From: Membranipora membranacea
Lineage: Eukaryota; Bryozoa; Gymnolaemata; Cheilostomatida; Membraniporidae
Assembly (NCBI GenBank): GCA_914767715.1
Contig: OU612074.1
Span: forward strand, 11,564,062-11,628,061
Direction: 5' to 3'
Length of the DNA stretch: 64,000 nt
Shown here: positions 22,056 through 33,684 of the stretch, in pieces
Layout of the letters: each line of letters opens with the position of its first letter
How positions within the stretch are numbered: position 1 is the stretch's first letter
Program-made: the position numbers and the translations under genes
Notes under the pieces: generated by a model
Told to the model about the DNA's origin: nothing
Seen by the model: only the letters and a program-made list of their open reading frames with translations
The model's database searches: none

Positions 22056-23933
22056 TCAAACGGGAGTTAAGAGACAAAACCTCATCTGATGTATCTGATC
22101 TTCCTAATGATACAACTCCAGTTGTTTACCTGAGTTACACTAACAACAATACTTATCGTCAAACAATCAACAGTAATCAAGATGAAGTGTCGGTAACTGC
22201 TGATCGTACCAGAGGAATTGCTGGCGGCATTGCCAGCATTATTCTCATTGGTTCAGCGATTCTGGCAGCCATCTTTTGGAAAAAGAGGTTAGTGTTTTTC
22301 TCCGTTTTATTGAATACATCAGTTAAAGATAACCAGTCATACATTGCCCGAGCTGATATGACTTATGGGATAACCACACTAACGGAGATTGTAACCTCAG
22401 CGGATCCTCGATGAGACGTCATACAAACCGCTCCGCTCGCTGAGGTTGCAACCGCTGATCAAACCTCTAAGGAACAGCTGAGGCTGCTGTCAGCATATAT
22501 GTTAACAATAGTGACGTTGAGCAGACCTTTAAGGTTTCAAGGGCTAAGTGTGTTTTGACCATTAGAGTTCCTGGAGACACGGCAACTGGCAAAGGATGCA
22601 AAAACCAATCACTGCGCAAACTAGAAAACAAACTGTAATATAAAGGAAATCAGGAGTTCGCAATTTTACATCACCAGTAGATACAACTTATGATCACTTG
22701 CTAATAGCCTACCACACTGTTGGATAATGCATGGATCTTTTTTATTGACGGGTGTTGTTTAGTTGCCTTGAACCATGCTGATTACAGGAATCATGTTCAC
22801 ATTGGGGGCACAAGGGCAGTTTTTGTCGGCTGCTCCCTATGAGACTGTGTAAAAAGATGTCTCTACTCTAACCCTTCAAATACACTGAACTTAACTTCGT
22901 TAAATTGAATATCTACTTTTTTTGAAGGCAGCAAAAGATCATAGCACTCCAACAGACACAAAGACAGCAGCAGAAAGAGATAACAAACAGACCTTTACCA
23001 GTTGCTCAAGGTGAGAAGTGAATCCGTCCAAGCTTATTTGTTATAGCCATTTTGGTGGCCCTGATTGGCTGATTTGAGGGGGAGATCTGATGCCTGGGCA
23101 GATGGTGCCAAATGGCTATATAGTGAATGTGAAAGTAATCCAGTTTCACTTCAACTTTATATTGATATTCTACTCTCAGTGACCTTGCATCAGCTCTACT
23201 TCAAATCCAACAGCCAATCATATCAGAGCCAAAGCATTGGCTAATGAGATAGCAGAAAACATTAGAGCTGTATACAAACATCATCAGTATTAATAGTGGA
23301 AAATATGAGGTGGGAGAATGCCGAACAGGTCGGGGTCCGGGGCCCTGTGATAATTACAAAAGAAAAAGCATCAATTTTATCCGTATTCTGGATATATATA
23401 TATAAAGGGAAGATGCATCCCCCTAGACAAAGAAGGGAGGGGAACACCATCCCCTTGCATCCCCCCTAAATTCTAACACTTAACATCATATTGTGCCACT
23501 CACAATGTTCTTGTATTGTATTTGAGATTTAACACCATCCATGAAATCTGACATTTTTTATGCTTTTGCAGAATGTTTGGAGCTGAGAAATGGATATGAT
23601 TTGGTAGGCGAAGAAGAATACGATGTCATCAATGAAGATGCAGGCTATGCAGTATGCACAGCATACTCTGAAACAAATCACATTATCTATGTGAACCAAC
23701 CTTTAGCTGACAGCACTGAAACGAGTGAGACTAGAGGTTATGCTGAATACATATCTACTCAGGGCATGTACTTCCTAAGTGATAACAGTTGCCATGACGA
23801 CGATTCAGTAGATATATCAACCTCTATACTTTGGAAAGAGGAGAGCGTTGATGGGAACACTCAAGATTCAGTAAACGATATAGATAATGTAGAAACTCAA
23901 TATGTAATCGACCCTGAGACAGTTTACTTTTAG
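22056..23933 (+). CDS. Single-pass membrane protein with tyrosine-motif cytoplasmic tail (partial, 5' exons unresolved)
   Basis: Exons 22056-22287, 22928-23010 and 23572-23933 join in matching phases (2, then 1) and end at TAG 23931-23933, giving about 224 residues. Exon 1 encodes a Thr/Asn-rich stretch with N-glycosylation sequons (NDT, NNT). A hydrophobic helix follows (starting GIAGGIASIILIGSAILAAI) and a WKKR stop-transfer, so the rest is probably cytoplasmic. Exon 2 is Gln-rich. Exon 3 is acidic with tyrosine motifs: YDLV, YDVI and YAVC in close succession, YVNQ (a YxNx, Grb2-SH2-like site), YAEYI and YVID. The YDLV/YDVI pair resembles an immune tyrosine motif, but its four-residue spacer is shorter than the 6-8 of a standard ITAM. 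I do not recognise the family. No signal peptide was found, so upstream exons are missing. Confidence 0.68.
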
Positions 23934-24058
23934 ACATTATGGCTTGATAAACAGAGTCTGCAGTCATAAAAATAAGCAACAAACCAACTATAATTCAATC
24001 ATTTTATGTATTTTATAAATTAAAGAAAGTTATCTACACTCACCTAATGGACAGACAA

Positions 24059-24064
24059 AATAAA
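24059..24064 (+). promoter_or_regulatory. Candidate poly(A) signal
   Basis: AATAAA about 125 nt after the stop codon of the tyrosine-tail protein. Confidence 0.5.
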
Positions 24065-25422
24065 GATTATGACTGGCTGTAAGGCGTCTCTGATGTTTGA
24101 AATTTGTTTATTGCCCAAATTCTAATATCCATCCTAAGATAGATTGATAGCATCGAATGTGCGGCACATAAATTGAAGAGTGAAGAAAAACCAGGTTGAG
24201 TATTGAAAGCTCAGTGCCAAGCCTTCAATTTGCTCTGAAATACAAATAGCAATTCAAAGTCCCAAATGAGCTGATTCTGACATAGAATATTCAATTGCAG
24301 CATTTTTAGGTCACTGTAGTCAGCATTGTAGGGGAGGCAGAGCGTCCTTGCCTCCCTAGAACTACAGGCCTGCTGTTTGCGTAAATGATGACACATGACA
24401 GCTACCAGCATCTTGCATGTCTTTTGTCAGGTTTTGTAATCAATCAACATAAGCAACTTTTTTTTAACCGCACCAGATACTTACAAAATTGATTGCAAAA
24501 TTAAGTGCAATAAAAACGAGCATGATCAGTTAGGCAGTTGGTACTGCTGTCATGGGTTCAACAGGTTAATGAGCTTGCAAGGTGTTTTCTTCAGCAAAGT
24601 GTGGATGGTTTGTAGGGTAAGAACACTTGTAATTAGTAGAGGTTTTTTTTCAATACATACAAGCAAGAATGGCCTAAATACCATTGGATGCCCATATATG
24701 ATAGATAGCAAATTTAATATCTGAGCACATTGACCATGTCCCTGACGCTGCTTGGAAGAGATGAGTGGATCAACAACGCGAAATATGTCAACAATAAAAT
24801 GCTACATTAATTCACCCAAAATGTTTTGCTCTTTGTTGAAACATAAAAGTGGTAGTACCTTGGAACGTAGATCCCTTTCATGGAATAGAGAAAATTCTCT
24901 GTCTCTGATTTTGGTATGTTCCCAGAATAACTTCACTACATGTTTTATATAGGAACTCCGTTTAGGACCACAAATATAATGGAAAACCATATTTATTATA
25001 CCTACCTGGAACATCAAACATGAAAATTGAGAGAATAGCTGCGATAGCCAAGGAAACCAAGCTTACATTTCATTTTCTTATCAAAATAGAGGTGGTTTTT
25101 TCAGAGGTTGATCTATTTATTGTTAACTGATTAATGAGGAACTTAGGAGTAGGACATAAAAATGGGCTGAATTAAAGCAATAATATGTTGATAAAATAAT
25201 TTGTTTAATATCTCTATGGTGAGTTTACTATAGCTTACATATACAAAATAACATTGATGTATCAGCCAATGTTTTGCGATATGATTAAATACCAGAAGGA
25301 TTCCAATGTTATGTTTATCACATGCATCCTTTGCACGATGCTCAAAGCTAGGTTTACTTTTCAGATGTACATGACATAAGCGCCACTTCATAATTAACAG
25401 ATCGGATCCAGCTGCTTCTGTT
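24065..25422. other. Intergenic, nothing recognised
   Basis: AT-rich sequence between two converging genes. Short open frames on both strands show no family signal. Confidence 0.5.
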
Positions 25423-25428
25423 TTTATT
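25423..25428 (-). promoter_or_regulatory. Candidate poly(A) signal of the TRIM-like gene
   Basis: AATAAA on the minus strand, about 225 nt after the stop codon at 25653-25655. Confidence 0.4.
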
Positions 25429-25652
25429 TATGGATATCTATTGGATCACCAAATCAAACAGCACAACTTTCTTCAAATCTAAATCAGCCACCGCAAGCTC
25501 AGAGCCTCGAACAGCTATATCTCCGCATATCTCTGGCAGTGCCTTATGTTCAATCTTGTATAGACCATTGCCTGCAGTAGAAAATGTCAATTCTGTTATG
25601 CTTAGTATAAGTTTGGACTTTTAGGTACTTTAATGCATCAATATATCAATGT

Positions 25653-28600
25653 TTAACTTTGAGTCTCAACCAAAGGGAAGGAAGGCAACTGCTCTATTCT
25701 CTGGGTCCAATTTTTCTTCCTGGCTTCAAAAAGAACAACAACAACATTCTTTAATTGCAAAGGTAAAGGAGTGCCTAAAAGATCAATCATCCTACCTGCA
25801 TCATCGAGTATAGCGATCGTTCTTTTATTGTCTTTGCATACAAATAGTACTCCATTCTCATAGCACACTCCGCTGCATTTTCCTTCAGAATCTGTCCATG
25901 TCCACATCACCTCCAACTCAGCATCCTCTCTCAGTGGCACCCTGTAGCAGATCACCGCCCCAACAAAGTCACAAACAACCAAAGACTCGTCAGGAACAAA
26001 CACTAGTTGACTTGGCTCCTTAATGCCAGGAAGCAGCTTTGACCAAATCTTGTTTTCACTCCTCGAGAATGAATGAACAGTTGCAGTTTCTCTAACCAGT
26101 ACAGCAATGTAGCATGTAGACACACTGATTTAACAGTCTGAGAGAGTCTCCAGTTTAAAGTCAAACAGTAACTCTTTCTGTCGAGCGCCTGTATCCTTCA
26201 ATTTGTAGACAGCTGCTTTTGCATTGTTGCAGGTTAAGATGAAGATTTCATCACTGTGCTCTGTAGCGCTCACTGACTTCAGCTTGGTTATTGCTTTCTG
26301 AGATGAATCATCCATTGATGATTTCACTGTGATGCCTTTACAGCAACCCATCATCAAGTCTCCATTGGAACTTTGAAAGTGTACTGTGTGGCAATATGTA
26401 TGTTGAGGAAGCTCCCTTCGAAACTGAAGTTCTATCTTCATCTTTGCAAGGTTTCGAAAGTCGAAGTAGAGGAAGTACGGTCCTGAAGGGGTTGCTACAA
26501 CATAAATTTGTGTTTGTAGATATTTCAGAAACTATGGTCGCATCATCGCCACTGGGCAAATTATCTCTACTCTCAGGGCGTCTCAGAACCCCGAAGATCT
26601 GAACAGCTTGGACACATGACTCTTTCATACAATAAAACAATATTTTAAATTTCTGCTATTTTATAATGACTTTTATAGTAACTACCGTATTTTTAAGAAT
26701 TTTTCACGACCTTTTATCAAACACTGAATATTCTAGCACAGCACCAAGACTTTTATCGAGAAATTATTTTTTCTTGAATGAATAAATTAATCCATCCATC
26801 CATTACTCAATGTATATTTCAGAAGTTATTTACCTTTCTGGTACAATCCATGTCCGCATTTTATTCCTGACGGCTTGTCGATTGGTAACATGCACAATTC
26901 TACGTTCTGCTTGTGTTTTTGGCTTTGTCTCATTTTTGCAAACACTCCTGCATGTTTGTTGAGGCGGCTTATGTTTCCTCTTACATTTTCCATTTCCTCC
27001 CTCCTACATTCACTCTCAGTAATGTATGTAAGAACTTTCTGCTTGACTGATTTTTGCCTCTGAGCAATCTGATGTTTTATCGTATCAGCTTCCGCTTTTA
27101 TCCTAGCAACCTACAGTTGAATGGCTCATAATATAAGAAGTGCAAATATAGGTAAGTTAATTGTGTACGGGGGGGGGGGGGGGGTTTGGGTAACTTGAAA
27201 CACTGGAATTTTGCTTCTACTCGAATCCATAGGAATTTTCAACCAGTTCAATTTCCCACACTGACCTGCTGCTCTTTTCTCACTTCAACTTGCTCACTGA
27301 GCTCATCGTATCTCTCAACAACATCTTCAAGACTATTCCAAATGATCTTCTCCTCTTTGCAAACATCAGTCAGCTTTTCAGAAAGGATTTGATCATGCCC
27401 TTATAGTTGGAGTTGAGCTCCGCCTCCCACCATATCATTCCTTTCAGCACATGACTCTTCCTTTCTACTGCAATAATAATTTTTGGAATGTGGAAGTATA
27501 TGGAGTCAGTTCATCAATGGCCAGTTTTAAATGGTCGATATCAGGATATTTTTTTATTCTTTGTTCCTACAACTCACCATACTGACAGTTAAAAGACTCC
27601 TCCAGAACATTTCAGAAAAAAACATATTAATGGCACGGCACACAAAGAACTTCTTTACGATGCGGTGTCTAAAAAGCCGAAAAAATTGTCACAAATCAAA
27701 TTTTAGTCACCTCGAAACTAAAAGCTTGTTGACTGATTCCCAATTTGGATTTCGACCAAAGAAAAACACCACCCAAGCTACCAGTGCTCTACTAGAAACA
27801 AAATATAAAAAGTTAGACCACAGCCAAGTTGCGCAGACTATTTTCTTAGATTTTAGTAAAGCGTTCGATACGATAAACCACAAAATTCTTATTGAAAACT
27901 TAAATTTAATCACTTTACACCATCTGCTGTTAAACTAATTTAATCTTATCTTGATAATAGAAATCAATTTGTAAAAGAAGGAGAAGACAACTCCGAAATG
28001 CGAAACATTTCTATCGGTGTTCCACAGGGTTCAGTTATTGGACCTTTTCTGTTTTTAATATATATAAACGATTTGCTTTCAGTCTCAGACAGATTTTAGT
28101 ATGTTCTTTTTGCTGACGATACAAATCTGATATCAGAAAATGCGGATCTTATTGAAAGAGAACTTTTAAAGATCCAGGACTGGTGCATAGCAAATAAGCT
28201 TTTATTAAATTTTGAAAAAACCCATCAAATTATTTTTAAAACCATCAGAAACGACTTGAAGACGGCGCTTCTACCTTGAATAACGTGATTACATGCACAA
28301 ATTGCAAATTTCTAGAGATCCATCTGGATCAACATTTGACATTTCGGACCCAAATCGATAAAGTTTCAGCCAAATTGAATTTCCTTGTTATGATGCTTCG
28401 ACATCTGTCAAAATCTTTAGACCAAAAATTGATGATCAATGTCTATTATACTTTCATTTACCCCCACATTATATATGGACTTGAATTCTGGGGTCATGCT
28501 TCCGATGCCGCTTTTTTGCAAGTCCTAGTGTGCCAAAAAAGGCACTGAGAGTTATTTTTAAAAAAGCACCAAATTCTTGGATCACATATAAATTTAAAGA

Positions 28601-30558
28601 ATCCTATATTATGCTTATAAATAGGCTTTAATTAATTATTTTCATGTATAATCTGCTAAAGAATGATGAAAATTTATTGAAAACTCTGAAAATTGACCAT
28701 GATTTTAATACTAGAAACAAATCCAAATTTTTAAAACTACCTCAAATTAAAACTGAAAAGGGGAGGAGATATTCTACTCTGGTGTTGAGCTGGTATCTGG
28801 CTATGCTCTGGGTATGCTTGACCTTCCTCTGCAGGCCTTCAAGGGAGCCCTGTCGGATCGCCTCTGGGATGAAGTATCGACTCCAGCTCCGCGAGGGGCC
28901 TGGATCTGCGGTGGCCTGCGTCGGCCGCATTGAGGATGGACTTCTGGAACAGGATTGCCCAAACTCTAGTCTTGGACTATCTGGCACTCCTTTTGTTTTT
29001 TATTGTTTTTCATTTTCAGTCCTACCTACTAAATTTTAATTACTTGGACAATAAAACGAGAACAAAAAAAATATCTCTGGGCGTACCTTGGCAAGTCGTC
29101 TCCGAATAGTCACACTCACTGCAGACCAGCTTGAGGCAGACTGTACACCCTTTTTGGGGAGGTTGATTATGCTCTTCACATAGCTGTTGTTTGAAATCTT
29201 CGGGTGCATCATTATAGATATCTATGCCAATCAACCTGTGAGCTGTACCAAAGTAGTCCGTATGGTGCTTTAAGATAAAAAAATGCATCCAAATTTAAAA
29301 AAAAAGATGGAGGTCGTAGTTTAGCATGACTCTATTATCACTGCTACCCAGCAGGATGAAAGCATTCTCAGAATGCAATACGTAGCATCCCTGGACAAAA
29401 AATATTGGAATTGCAGAGATGCCAAAATATCTTTGAGGTACATAAATGATATTTTATGCCAGGCTAGTTGTCTCATGTTCAAGATATTTTTGAAACCTTA
29501 GGGATAGCGATCAAGGTTGTTGTATAGCCTCTTGTGATTCAGCAGCAAAACTTATAGGCCTAGATCTATGAATGAACAACAATGAGCGGATTTATCCAAC
29601 TAAGCTACATGATGTACCAAGTGGTGGGTCATCTGCCGCCAAATTCTGCTGCATTAAGCTTCAATTGACAACGGGTTTGACTATCGACTCGCTGCTTTTT
29701 CAAAGCACGCAGCGTAGGTGCAAACTGTTAACACAGATGTTTGTCTTTACAGCTTAGGCGATTATTTCACCTAATCGGGTACCAAATTAGATATCAGTGG
29801 AAACCAATTGAACACCTTTTTCGGTATCTCACAACCTTGAACCCTGTCTTGAGGGAAAGCAATGCAGCCATTGTTATGCTGAATAGATTTTTTATGTCAC
29901 AAACAAAGACTAAGATTCTGTATTTTCTATATTGCACCAATCTCTGATCACACTTTTCATACCTTGTTGTGAAATTGACAGAGCTTTTTATTGCAGTCGA
30001 TGCAAAATGAAACTGATATCTTCTCAACACAGCCATCACAATCACATTTATGTGTAAGAAGCTTCATGGCCATTGCATATCCATAGACAGGTAACTTGTC
30101 AACTAATCCATGTGCACATGTTGCTCTAAAACATCATATCATTAGAAAGCCAACATTAGCTCGCCCTGATTCATAGTCATGGAAGAGGCATCCAAATATT
30201 CCATTGAAATTCCAGAACAATACTGGTTTGGGATTATCTGGATGAAAATTAGCGACCAAAATGTTCACTGTCATCGCAAGTCACTGTCCATTATTATCTT
30301 ATGGGCTGTAGGTACACATAACATCATACTTATTTCCACTGATTGACTAATTTTCATAGCCAAAATGACATATAGGGCTTACCGGCAGTCTTTATGGGCA
30401 CACTCAACACCTTCAACCTTTTCCTTGAAATCTTTCATACAAGGCAAGCAGTACACATGGCCACAGGGCATCTGTCGAGGACTAATCATCTCACAGAACT
30501 CCTTGAAGCAGAATCCACAATTTTCCATCTCAGATGTGAACTCTGCTTTGTCACCCAT
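25653..30558 (-). pseudogene. TRIM-like E3 ligase (RING, B-box, coiled coil, propeller-like), with two lesions
   Basis: Exons in transcript order: 30383-30558, 29963-30125, 29087-29267, 27266-27399, 26834-27110, 25653-26621. Every junction is GT/AG and in phase. Exon 1 starts with ATG and is a C3HC4 RING (CGFC, MPCGHVYCLPC, then EC and DC), the module that recruits a ubiquitin E2. Exon 2 has a B-box (CDCDGC, CIDCNKKLC, FHNKHH). Exon 3 has a second Cys/His module (CEEH, GCTVCLKLVCSEC). Exons 4-5 are charged and helical, a coiled coil. Exon 6 resembles an NHL/WD-type beta-propeller. Two faults lie in exon 6: one extra base near 26504-26509 shifts the frame, and an in-frame TAA occurs at 26130-26132. 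Correcting the single base makes the full length divisible by three. Recent pseudogenisation, a null allele or assembly error are all possible. Confidence 0.75.
27590..28760 (+). mobile_element. 5'-truncated LINE (reverse transcriptase fragments)
   Basis: Plus-strand fragments of a non-LTR reverse transcriptase, interrupted by stops and frame changes: DSQFGFRPKKNTTQATSALL and FLDFSKAFDTINHKIL, then [20 protein letters not shown], then the catalytic FADDTNL, and a C-terminal region ending near NTRNKSKFLKLPQIKT. It lacks the 5' end and endonuclease. It lies antisense in the third intron of the TRIM-like gene. The motifs fit the Jockey/CR1 side of the LINEs, though the clade is uncertain. The GC-rich stretch 28780-28990 may be a different insertion. 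Confidence 0.85.
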
Positions 30559-32894
30559 CTAAAAGAACAGTGTATAATTTTGTTATGCTGTTGAGCAGCA
30601 TCAGCTCAATTGAACAGCAATTGAGGTGATGGTCTGACAAAAAAATGTTTGGTTGGTTAGTGCAGCTTATGTGATCAACTAATGATCCTTGCAAATTTCG
30701 AACGCTCGAATCAGCTGCCGATTCAAGGGACACTGAATGCCCAGCCAGTGAGATATAAGATGATCTATGTGGTGAATTAGAGTAGTGAAACAAGGTACCA
30801 AGTGGAGGTGCCTTGACAATTGTAATTTAACGCCAATGTTACCATAAGAAACCAAACCTCCTTGCGCTGGCTTGACTTGAGTATGAGAAAAGTAAGGCGG
30901 CTGTGGTAAATGTGAAAGCAAAACACAAAACAGTACCAGGGTGGAGTCGGGTTTAAGCTTGCCTGGTTTGAGCTTACTCAGGCCTAGTCAGTCATTTCAT
31001 TTGCACTACCAAATACTAGTTATGTCTTTCTACTAGCTGGTCAAAACATCGCCTAGACCCAGGTTTGAACCAGCAATGTTGTGTTCAGCAGTGCAGGACC
31101 TTAACCACTACGCCACTGAATCCAATATTTTACATCGGCCCAGCAATAAATAGGTTCAGTAGCTCTGTTTCAAGCGTACTCGAACCCGACCTGGCCCGGT
31201 CCTGAAAGATAGCCAAAACCCGGAAACCCGACCCGGTTCTGGTTTTGTGAACTCGTTCCAGCCTTAAATACAGTATCAATAATGATATAATGCCACAACT
31301 CTTATTGGAGACATCGGGCACTGAGGAGAATAGGTAGGCTATCTGGTATAGTGGTATGTGCACTTCTGTATGCGTTATCTTATATATCACAACAGGCCAG
31401 CTAGCCAGCCAGAGCCAGCCACTCCTCACAAACCTTGTAAGTATCAATATCTAAAGCTACAACAGTTTGATACCTCTGAGGGACAACTACCTATGGATTC
31501 AGGGAGATATATTCCTGTTTTCAGTGTCACTCACACCCTGTAGGCTGAGTGTGTTTTGTCTCCATATCAATGGATTCGTAAGTATCTCAAATCTCCCAAT
31601 TCATGCTATTTTACAGCAGTCAGGTAAGATAATATTTGGTCAGAATTGTAATATTCCCAGACTTACTTACAATATCCACAATGATTAGTCAGGTGCAGAA
31701 GTTTCCTCTTCTACACTGCTCCAAGTCAAGCTCATGCTCTGGGTGATCAGTGATATGAGAAGTTTCGTTTCACTCATGAATAATCACAAGACTGATTTTC
31801 AGTCAATGATAAGATTGGCCTACAAATAAAGTAGTCATGTGACAAGGCTAGATAGGACTATCATGAGACCGTTCTTTACGTAAAAGGGGAAGTCCCCTCC
31901 ATAGTTGTAGGCAGTGACAATGATAAATACAACTATAGACTTATAAAACCATAGTTTACAGTGCCAAAACTTACAGATTGAATGCATTCAGGCACATACA
32001 CACTCATTTTCTTTTTTATTGTTGTTTTCAAGCACAGTCTTATTTGTTTCTTGCATTGATTGGTGTTTAGTAAATAATACTAAATAATTATTCACCTCAT
32101 TGACTTAAATATTTTTTTTTTGCAATCACTGCATGTTTGGATTAGTCCGCTCTTTGCATTGAGAATCTGATGTCGCACTTTTGATTTTTAATTTCCTATT
32201 AACGTCCTTCCTATGACTGTCCTAACTTCTCCGATAAGGCTTGTGTGCAGTGTTCTGAGTGAGTGGGAACTGGTGGTAACTGAGTTCCCACAAAGAAATA
32301 TAAAGGGGGAACCTTTAGAATACAGTTCCCACTGGATTTTGTGCAAAAACTGTGTGAAAATGTCTCTTTTGACCAGATATTAATCGTACTGTTACAGATC
32401 CTTATTTCTGCATAATTTGATCAAGAAATTGCAAAAAATTCTCAAAACGATTTTCAACCCAGGGAGTAGAGTACCCACAAAGAAAATGTTCCACTTAGAC
32501 CACTGCTTGTGCGGTAATTCTACAGCTACATGTTACACAGGTACTGCAGCGCAGCAGGATATGCTCAAACACGAAGGCTATGGCTATAAGAGTAATTGGT
32601 GGACCTCGAGGAAAATTGTAGATTGCCTTTGGCCATAACTGGCCCACATGTATCTCCATACTATTTACTCCGGCAGTAAAACATGAGACACTGCCGTAGT
32701 TTAGAAAAAAATGGTAAGGGAGGTAAAAGTCCAAGGTGAGTCAGAAGCATCACCAGTAAGCTCTTTCCCGAGAAATCTATAGGCATATAAGAAGCAAATG
32801 GAAATACCAGGAAGCTGATCCAACTGTAGATTATCCAGTTATAGTGTTTTTAGGCTACTGTATTTAGCTTTCTAGGAGAGGCAGTGCTTGTGAG
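30559..32894. other. Intergenic region between the diverging TRIM-like and DENND5 genes
   Basis: Upstream of the TRIM-like RING exon, so it should hold that gene's promoter, though I cannot place it. Contains a tRNA-derived repeat (31057-31123). No coding exon seen. Confidence 0.45.
31057..31123 (-). repeat. tRNA-derived SINE head
   Basis: On the minus strand, CAGTGGCGTAGTGGTTAAGG (A-box) and TGCTGGTTCAAACCTGGG (B-box) lie at tRNA-like spacing. The stems look imperfect, so it is called SINE-derived and not a working tRNA. Confidence 0.55.
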
Positions 32895-33341
32895 ATGTTG
32901 CAGAGATGTTGCAAAAATGTACAAAGAATTGACCATTATCACAAGCATGACACTGAATGCGCAGAAGAAAACACGCTCCCTAGGACCACTAACTTTGCAG
33001 GCCATCTTAATATGACAGATCTTACAGATCTTGCTGAGCAGGCTGAACAGAACAGGACAGCTGAACAGAATTTCTCTGCGTGGGCTCATGGGAAGCTATG
33101 TGACAATGCCGTCAAGCATACATACTTCTACAGCAAAGCTACTCTGAATAATGTGCGATGGTCACATGTGAAAATTAATGAACGAAAATTTCAGTTAACA
33201 TTTACCAAGAAATGTGGTGAGTCCCCACTTCGGGACTGTTTGATGAATTCTCCGCTGTTTATGATAAAAAATATGTGGATAATTATGTCCGTTGTGGATT
33301 GTTCAATGTTGCTATATTATCAACCTACGAGAGTTCACTGA
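32895..33341 (+). other. Unrecognised 148-codon open frame
   Basis: Opens with ATG and contains a short internal echo (LAEQAEQ, then TAEQN). A consensus-like donor (GTGAGT) lies inside at about 33216. It sits 340 bp upstream of the DENND5 start codon, so it could be a 5' exon or a chance frame. No family recognised. Confidence 0.2.
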
Positions 33342-33684
33342 GTCACTGTTTGTCTCAATATGAGTTTCCTGCATGATTGTAGATTGCCAATACAAGTATA
33401 TAATAAACAAAGCATGTAATATTATGTTGCAGAAGTCATGTCTTCTGACGAGCGTGAAAAAATAAAATTCAAGTTGTCTGCACTTGGAACTAGCCTCAAA
33501 AGAAGTATTTTCAAAACCGGATATTGGCTTTTTTGAGACTATACACAAACTAGTCATGAAGAAAACTTGCTACTTCACATTGAACAACAGTAGCAGGATT
33601 ACAAATAGCAACTTCATATCTGAGGAAGTAATCAGTATCAGTTGAAGTAAAAATTATGATATGATGTGAATTTACAAATTAGAC

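Noticed and set aside
26338-26640. Separate minus-strand 100-codon gene
   Set aside because: Its first half is the true frame of the TRIM-like last exon. After the frameshift it is the wrong frame.
2350-31123. Functional tRNA genes at 2.4, 21.7 and 31.1 kb
   Set aside because: A- and B-box words are present, but acceptor stems do not pair and variable regions are odd, so SINE heads are more likely.
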